64,000 nt of DNA from Amblyornis subalaris. Its lineage: Eukaryota; Chordata; Aves; Passeriformes; Ptilonorhynchidae. The position numbers and the translations under genes were made by a program. The notes below the pieces were generated by a model. It was not told where the DNA came from. It ran no database searches and saw only the letters and a list, made by a program, of their open reading frames with translations. Shown here in pieces: positions 14,101 through 23,100 of this stretch (positions are counted from its first letter, which is position 1; the number at the start of each line of letters is the position of its first letter). The stretch covers positions 1,054,001 through 1,118,000 of the forward strand of contig JACAXG010000060.1 of the NCBI GenBank assembly GCA_018881555.1, in the 5' to 3' direction.

Positions 14101-17100
14101 AAAGGAGCTTATTCCAGAGTTTTTCTACCTTCCCGACTTTCTCGTTAACAGAGAAGGTATACTAAGAGGACAGCAAAACTATATACCCAAAACAGTTGTG
14201 TAATTGAGCCTATGGGTTGAAACTGAGAACATTTATATCCCTTGGTTGAACATGCTAGGCAGTAAATGTATGGGAGAAATCTGGCAAATTTGTGGGATAT
14301 GCTAAAAAAGCTGTTATGTAGGACTTGAGCTAAGTTTTTGTCTAATTTTGTCAACAGGGCAAAGGAGTTTGCTGTTTTCTGATTTTGAATTCTGAATTCT
14401 GATTTGAATTTGAATGAGTATGTACAGCTGAATGTGTTTCAGAGGGACTTGTTAATGATGCAGCTTTGTTGATCAGTAATCACTGTACTTAATGGTTTAA
14501 TTTGGTAGAACCCTATAAAGACCTTTTTGAAGTTACTGTCAGCTAAAATGTTGGAATATTCATTCCCCTGTTCCTAGGTTTTGATTTTGGAGTACGTCAA
14601 AATGGTGACAGAGTTAACCATGTCAATCTTCCACCCTGGGCCCGTAATGATCCTCGGCTGTTCATCTTGATTCATCGTCAGGCTTTGGAGTCTGATCATG
14701 TTTCCCAGACAATCTGTAACTGGATTGACTTGGTGTTTGGTTATAAGCAAAAAGGCAAGGCCTCTGTTCAGGCTATTAATGTCTTTCATCCTGCAGTAAG
14801 TATTTGTTAAGCAGTGTATTTGTTCATTGCCCTTAGTAACTTAATGGGGGAAGGCTTGGTCTGACTTGCTTGGAAAACATCCAGCATGAAGCAAGACCTC
14901 TCACTCATGACGTGTTGAAGAATAAGAAAAGGATTTAACTATTTCAATGTGGAACCGATAAGATCCCAGGGACTATTGTGAGACTTAGTGAATTTGTGTT
15001 CCTCTTTCTTGCCTTGAGCTAGGCATGGGGAATGATCAGGTCTGGGGTGTAGACTTTGTGGATAGTTGTTTGCAGTGGCTTACAGTAGTATGATTATTGT
15101 GATTGTGTGTGTGTGTGCGCTTCTGTCTAATTCAAAAGCTTTTTATTTAGGCAAGTGGTGCTGCAGCTTTTGACAGGATTAAAATAGTTCCATTTGTCCT
15201 GAGCTCATTGTGTTTTCCTTCATATACATCTTGTGTTCTGTCCCTCTAATGAGCTCTTTTCTCTACAATAAATTTAATTTCAAATAAGTCTTCATTTAAT
15301 GTAAAGACTTCTGGAGTTTCAGTCTTTAATTGTAACACGGATATCTTGGATTGTATTCTTTAGCTTCAATCCTTTCTATCACAAGGTTTGCTCAGCATGG
15401 AGTCCTAGTTTCAAATGCATTCAAATGTTTCATGTTTTTAGTGTTCGTTCTATAGCTGGAAAAGCTAATAAAACGGTGTTTGGCAATGATGGCTCTTTCA
15501 AGTAGTCATCTGAATACTTCCCTTTCTTTTCCTCTTTTTGTGCTTTGATACTGATTTGGTTAGTACCTTAAACTTCAAATATTGTGTGTTCATTTTTTAA
15601 AGTGAAAAGTCAAGGCCTTTGGTGTGACTGAGGAAAAGTGTGTGCAGCACAACTAGAGAGGCATGAAAAAGACAAGTAGAAGGAAATAATTTCCACTCTC
15701 TTTACATATGAGGTTCTTTCGCCTTCCCTACACCAAAAGAGAGCTTTAATATGCTCATTAAAAAGAGGTACAGAAAACAAACTTCTCCAACTCTTTCCAA
15801 TTCTTTTGTTTATCATCAACAACCCTTCTAGTTTTGCATGGATCAGTAAAGGTCTCAAAGAAAACTCTTTGACAGAAATTAGTCATGATATATTTGTAGG
15901 AGCAGTTCACATGATAATCCTTAAAGTGGTAGTTACTCCAATAAAGAGGAGGTGACAAGGTTAGTGTTCTCAGTGGCTCACAGCTGTTGTGGGATGGCTT
16001 CTGGTCCACGCCTTGAGGAAACAACTGAGTAGTCTGCCTCTGAATTTGTGCATGTGTTGCAAAATCTTTCCCAAAGACAAACCTGACAAGCTTATTCTTG
16101 CCCCCTTCCCTTTCTTTTTTCCACTGTAGACCTATTTTGGGATGGATGTTTCTGCTGTTGAAGATGCTGTCCAGAGAAGGGCCCTTGAAACAATGATAAA
16201 AACATATGGGCAAACACCTCGCCAGCTGTTCCATGCAGCACATGTCAGTAGACCTGGATCCAGGCTTATCATGGAAGGAGAACTTCCTGCTGCCATGGGA
16301 TTACTCGTACAGTTTGCTTTCAGAGAAACCAGAGAACACACTAAAGAAATAATATATCCAGTATGTAATTTTGAATTGCAACATGATTTAATATTCATAT
16401 GCTGTAATTGTTGTAGCCTGTACCCTTGGTTTACAATTTCCTTCCTAAAAATGCATCTTGCTATATTGTACTGTAAAGAAAATACACAAAATTAGTAAGT
16501 GATAGTGAAAATTATTTTCACGCATTGGTGATATATTTTTNTGTAAACTAAGATCTGAGTTTATCTTGGTTATGGCAAATAGGTGTCGGAAAGCACTTAA
16601 CCAGTTTTATACTTTCAGTGATGAATCATGACATCTCTGCTCAGACCTATCGTAGGCAAACACATACCGTGCTTTCTTCCATCCTCAGCTTCTTTACTGC
16701 CTGTAGGACAATTAAACTTTCTTCACTTCAAACACTCATTCTCCCTAAAGTCTGGTGAGAAACCGAATCCTTGCGTTTAGAGAAATCTGTATTTTTCACT
16801 AACTACCTGAACTACAAGCTTGCTGCCTATGCCTTTAAAGAAATAATAGAACTACCTGAAAGTTAACAGTTTAACTGATAGTACTACAGCGCTTTGAACT
16901 TGTCTTTCTGGTTTTTTTCTTTTTTCTTTCTNTTTATTTTTAGAATAAATACTTCAGCTGTCCTTACCATGTGATTGCTTACAGGAAAGTGATATGAATT
17001 ATTAATGAAATTATATTTTTCAAAAGATTCTATAATTTGAACCTTATTTGTGCTTATTTTAGAGTCCATTACCATGGATAAAGGGCTTAAAGTGGGGAGA

Positions 17101-20100
17101 ATACGTTGGTTCCCCAAGTGCTCCAGACCCTGTTGTCTGCTTTAGCCAACCACATGGAGAAAGGTTTGGCTCTCTCCAGGCTTTACCAACTAAAGCTATA
17201 TGTGGTTTGTCCAGCAAGTTTTGCCTTTTGATGATATATAGCAAGGAGCAAGGTATGAATTGGTGCTTATTCTCTACATGCACAATATATATGAGCCATA
17301 AAAAAGTTAATTCTAATGCTACTATTGTTCTCCAGCAAACTTCCCAAATTTAGTTGCTTTTGCCAAAGATTAATTTATAATTCCATTAACAGCTTCCACA
17401 TGTGTGGTATGTTTCCTGAAGGGTGGATTTTACTTGTAATTTTCAAAACTACAGTAGAGGCATTCTGTAATTAAATTCATATTTTTCATTAAAGTGACTG
17501 AAGCATGAGGATTTAACTTTAGAACTTGCCAGCAGATTGAGTCCAAGAACTGAAGAACAGATGAAAAAAACTCATGTGGCAACAGAAAGGAAAATTTAAG
17601 GAATGGATTTTAGAGACAGAAAATGAGGAAAGTTTTCAGTAAAAAAGCAGAGGTGAAGGATCTGCTTTTTAAAGTTCAGTTAAACTTATTGGAGGGCTTC
17701 TTCTTGAGAATGCACAAACAGGTTCTCAGGATTTCTTTTATTTCCTTGGTAGGACATACTAGTGCAATGTTATCTTTAAGATAAATCATTTCACATTTAG
17801 TCAACAAAACCAGGTAGCATTCTCCATGAAGTTATGAGCAATCATTTCTCTAGCTAGGAAGTATTGTTAGCCTCTTCCCTTTTTCTTCATTCTCAAGAGA
17901 TGCAACACTTCTTCAAAAAAGCTTTGTCCAGGTTACGAACTGTCTTTGGGGAAGACTGAATGTTTATAGGGTCTCCGAAAACTCTATTTGTTTATAATAT
18001 GTTACAGATTACGTAGTCTAATGGAAAATATCCTGTGTTGAAACTTTGGGGGTTTTTATATTTTAGCTTGTGATAAAACATGAACCTGAGACTTTTGTTG
18101 TTGACTATTAAAGTGACCAAGTCTTGCTGTGTATGTGACAATGTTATGTGCCTTCCTTCAGGTGTGAGAAGTATGCACAGCACTGATATTCAGTGGTCAG
18201 CTATCCTGAGCTGGGGATATGCTGATAACATTTTACGACTGAAAAGCAAACAAAGCGAACCTCCAGTAAATTTTATACAGAGTTCACAACTCCATCAGGT
18301 AAAATCAGTCTCTTGCTCTTCAATTTTATATTGGTAGTTTAAGTGGTGGCTTGACTTGGCAGTAGGTACTCTTGATTTTGCTTTTTTTGGACATGAGCAT
18401 CCAAACACAAGTCTTTTTAATTTTTTTTATTTCCTTTGGAATGTGTTCCTCATGTCTCCACTCTACCTTGTTCTTGGGTGTTTTCCTGGACTAGATAAAG
18501 ATTCCTTTTGAATTCATTTGGTTTTTATAGCTTTTTCTTCCTATGGAATATTGCTGTGGATTTAAAAAAGCTTACGTTCTGTGAGAATCAGAAGAAAAAT
18601 CAATACANAAAAAAAATATAGGTGCCTCAAGTTAGAAGAAAAACTCCACTATAGTTTACAGTCTATCTGAAAAAGATTGTCTAAAAGATTGTTAGGGAAT
18701 GCTGCATAACCTCTGTCACACTCCAGTGATTGGGAAGAACCTGCCAAAAAGATTTTGGTGGCTGATGCGGTTGTAGATCTAGAAGTCTGCACTACTTCAC
18801 TGCTCTTTAGCTGTGAATTCCAGGCTACAGAGAACTCCCTCTTTACTTTGTTTCTGAAGTAATAACNGTATAATCTAGAGAAGCTATATTGTAACTCTTG
18901 GATTTCTTTAGCTTAGGTGTTTTACATGGCTTTGCTTAAGATAACCAATAAAGAATCAGTTTGACCAAAGGCTATGGCATAATGAAAACAACAGTTAGAA
19001 TAGTTTCTCTGTTCTAATTTTTTCTGGCTTTGTTTTGTCTTTTCAAGGTAACAAGTTGTGCTTGGGTGCCAGACAGTTGTCAGCTGTTCACAGGTAGTAA
19101 ATCTGGTGTCATCACAGCATATATGAACAGATTCACTAACAATACGGTANGTTACATTGGAGAAAATTCATATTTAAGGGTTTAGGTGTATTCACTATTA
19201 GTCTTTTTTTTAAATCGGGAAAGGTGATAAAAAGAGGCATGTTCTGGATAATTGCTAAAAAAAAATCACATGCATTTTCAGTATTTATTTTTGAACGATC
19301 CTGTGACGTCTCAGAATGTTTGTTTGTGTGTTTTCCTGGTTGTTTACATACAGCTAGCCCTTAGTCAGCCTCATCACCTGAATGCACAACTGTTTACATG
19401 TACAGCTCTGACTGTGTTCAGGCCGGGGCTTGGAATCAAAGCTCTCTGGGACAGTGAAGCTCCCTGCATTGAGGAGTAACTTTTGCTGTGAAGGAGGTAG
19501 AGCCTTTCAATGCTTTAACTGAAACTCTGGAATGGAATTCCCCAAAGTAAACAATAACTCAAATGCAGAAGGCACTTACACTACAGAGAGCCAGGATGAA
19601 TTCTCAGACAGTGTATATGTTAACCACCAAGCCTCTTTACTTTGTCATATTCTCCAAGGGCAAGAGCTGTGAATAGGGAAGAGAGAAAGGCATACGCATT
19701 ACTTAATGTGTTAGTGGAAAATACTGAGAGTAGTAGAAATTCCCTTGATACTGTTTGCTAATAAACATAGTATGAAAGCATAAATAGAACTCAAAATTAA
19801 TAATCTGATTCTGACTGAGTTTTTCAAAGCTTCCTTCAGAAGCTTCCATACTTTCTTTAGCAGTAACTTCTATTCTCTATAGTTTTAACAAAGAGTATTC
19901 AACTTTCCTAACAGCTCATTTTAGGTGTGTCTGAAGGATTAGTCATAGCAATAACTGAACTAAACTGATTTCCCAAATTTAGCTTGATACAGGTATTGGC
20001 AAACACATTTGTGGCATTGTACTCCTTGATGCTTTTGAATCACTACGTTAGCATGAGCTAGAAAGAACCTTGGACTGATCTGTTATGCCTATCCAGTTTT

Positions 20101-23100
20101 CTGTTTTCAGTAGTGGCAAACAGCAGATGCTTAGACTAGGAAGAGCACAAACACAGTGATTATTTTTTTTTTTCCCTTGGCTTTCTTCCAGTTTCTGGTG
20201 ATCTGCCACTCATACTTCCTGAGCTCAGCAGCACTTTAAGTATAAAAAATGAAGTAGAGCTTGAAGTCTGAAAGCTTCAGTTAGCTGGATCTTAAGTCAG
20301 GCACCTTAACTGCTCACTAGAATAGTGAACTTTTAAATAACCTGTACTGAGACTTGGATTCCAGTTAATTTTTTAAAAAAAATAGAAATTAAATATTCTT
20401 TCCTTCTGCAAAGCTGAGAAGAAACTCTAATTAGTGGGGTTATGCTTCTTCAGTTCCGTCTGTTTCCTTGAAACAGGTGATTTTTGTTCATCTGCACAGA
20501 TGATGTTCTTTGAGACCATCTTTGCTGAATTTCTCAGCATTGACAGTTTTATGTGCCCCAGGCAGAGGGACCTTGTGTCAATTTTGTAGGTCCTGTTGTT
20601 GAGTCAGTTACCCAAGTCAGGGCTGCAGGGAATTCAAGTGTGCTTCCTAGCATCTGCTCTGTATCCATCTTGTCAGCTGATCAGTGATAAAGTGAACAGT
20701 TTGTTATAGGGGTGTGGAGTGTGAAGAGGACAACAGGTGTGAGAAATCCTGATTTCATAACTTACTAGAATTTAATAGAACTTAATACAGTTGTTGTTAA
20801 AATTCCAGTTTGTCTCATTGCAATGCTGTTACAATAAGAATCAATAAACCATTGCTATTAGTACTGTAGAGGGAAGCTGCCAAAGGTGAATGCTGCTTTC
20901 AGCTCAAGTGTTGAAATGCAGATCAGGAACAAGCACTTAAAGGAGAAGGGAGGAGCACAGTAAAAGGGTTATTGAAATCAGTTCTTCATAAAAATAAGTC
21001 TTGTTTGTTGCTGTTATGGAAAATTTTGATATAACTTTTTTTCTCTCTACTGAGCAAGGATTAAAGAAGGATTTTTATATGTGAGATATCACACTGAGAA
21101 TGACAACTGGGTACTTTNATAAGTGTCTTGTGTGGATGAGATGCTCAGTAGCAAGAGCAAACTAGCAGGTCTTTCTGTTGTCAAACAGTGCACTGCCTTC
21201 TGCAGTATTACGTAAATGATTTTGTCCCTTTTAGTGGAGAAAGACATGTAAATTTTTTACAGCCTGTGATTTGAGGATATGTATGTTTTTATCTTGTCTG
21301 TTTCAATTTTCAAGGTTTTTTTGTAGACCTGTTATAGGTATCCTGTACCTTCATACAAAAATGCAGATGATGTGTTCTGACACGTGTGAGGAAAGAATCA
21401 GAAAACTGTTCTCTTCCTTTACAAAGATTATTCTAATCACTGTACNGCAAGTTGTCTCAAACAAAGCCTTAGCATTCTGATTAAGCAGCTCCTTCAACTT
21501 AGCCAGTTTTCAGGAAGTCTGAATAATTTCAAATTATATAACTTGAATAAAAAGTGGGTTTTGGTGTTAAATTTTCCTGCTTTAGTTTTTACCTAGCAGC
21601 TTCTATATTCAAACTTGACTTCCTGCATGTTTTCCCAACTTGGTATCATTGAAGAACTTGGCACCAACTTGAGGAATTCCTAGTAATTTTCTGTACAGAG
21701 AGGGTCAACTTCTGAGCTGGGTTTTCCTTTTATGTTTCCAAGTGCTTCCACTAGACTCTAAAATATTGAGAACTGTCATTTCACTGTCATGTGGAAAGAG
21801 CTGTCTTGCAGAAAACAAATCGGCCAACTCTAAGGTGTGTAATTGTGGCAGAAGTACAGTAGTTTTTCATTTCAGTTCATCGGATCACATCAAAATATTT
21901 GTTTAGACTAAAGCACTGGAAGCAAAATGTTGAACATTGATATCTATGTCTTGCCTTATAAAATGTTAAACATAATAAAGCACTAACATAGTTGGTAAAT
22001 TTATATTAAAAGTGATGTGAACCATTTTTTGAAATCTAAGAATTAACCTAGGCATATCTTTTTTTAGAAAAAGAGACACTAATTTTATTTTTCAAGAGAG
22101 TATCTGTTTTTTTGCTGTTTTTCAGCCTTCAGAGATAGAAATGGAGTCACAAGTGCATCTGTATGGACACACAGAAGAAATAACAAGCTTGTTTGTTTGC
22201 AAACCATACAGTATAATGATAAGTGTCAGCAAAGACGGAACCTGCATAATATGGGATTTGAACAGGTACAAGTATATATGTAACTCTTCCATAGCTTTCT
22301 TATAAATACAGGTTTTCCAACTCTTGGGTATCTTTGCCCTTTTGAAGTTAATTGAATTTGTTCTGTGTATATCTTACTGTGAAGTCAAACCCTTACTGTT
22401 TTTTCTCATAAAAGGTGCTGAAATTTTATAGTGAATATGAAAGACACCATAATTGTGCAAAATGTTGATTGAAATTTAAGTAATTCTTTTTAATATTTTC
22501 CTCAAATAACCTTTTCTGCATTTGAGTTTGAAATTTAGGCTTGTTCCCTTTGTTTTCTTCAGGCTGTGCTATGTCCAGAGTCTGGCTGGACACAAGAGTC
22601 CTGTGACTGCAGTTTCAGCTAGTGAAACCACAGGTGATATCGCAACAGTTTGTGATTCAGGTATGTTCGTCAGTCAAGAAAGCTGTTTTGACTTGCAGAC
22701 CAAATAAATCATGAGACTCGTAATTGAATTAGTTCTTGAGTGTGTATTAATCATCTGAGGATGCATTCAGTCAAACATAAGCACAATTTTGCTTTTTTTA
22801 CATAGTAATATACAAATTTCTCCAGAAAAGATTAGGCAGGTGTTTGAATATAATGTAGAGATACAAAGGCCAACAGCTTGGCCTCTTTATAAAAAGACTT
22901 GAGATTTTAATAGATTCCTGGGAGTGAATCTATTTCTATTTTCCTGCTTTCATTTTAACCGAGATTTGTTGAGAAAGGTACAGTTCTTCAGGGGAGTATA
23001 GTGTATTACAGGGCACAGGCAAGGGGTATTAAAGGACAAGGGGAAATTATTCTGACAGTTTCAGAAACCTAATATTTAGATTTTTAAACTTACTTGGAGA

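Noticed and set aside
15758..16243. 161-codon open frame on the - strand
   Set aside because: Antisense to a LYST exon and intron, no recognisable domain, no splice or promoter support.
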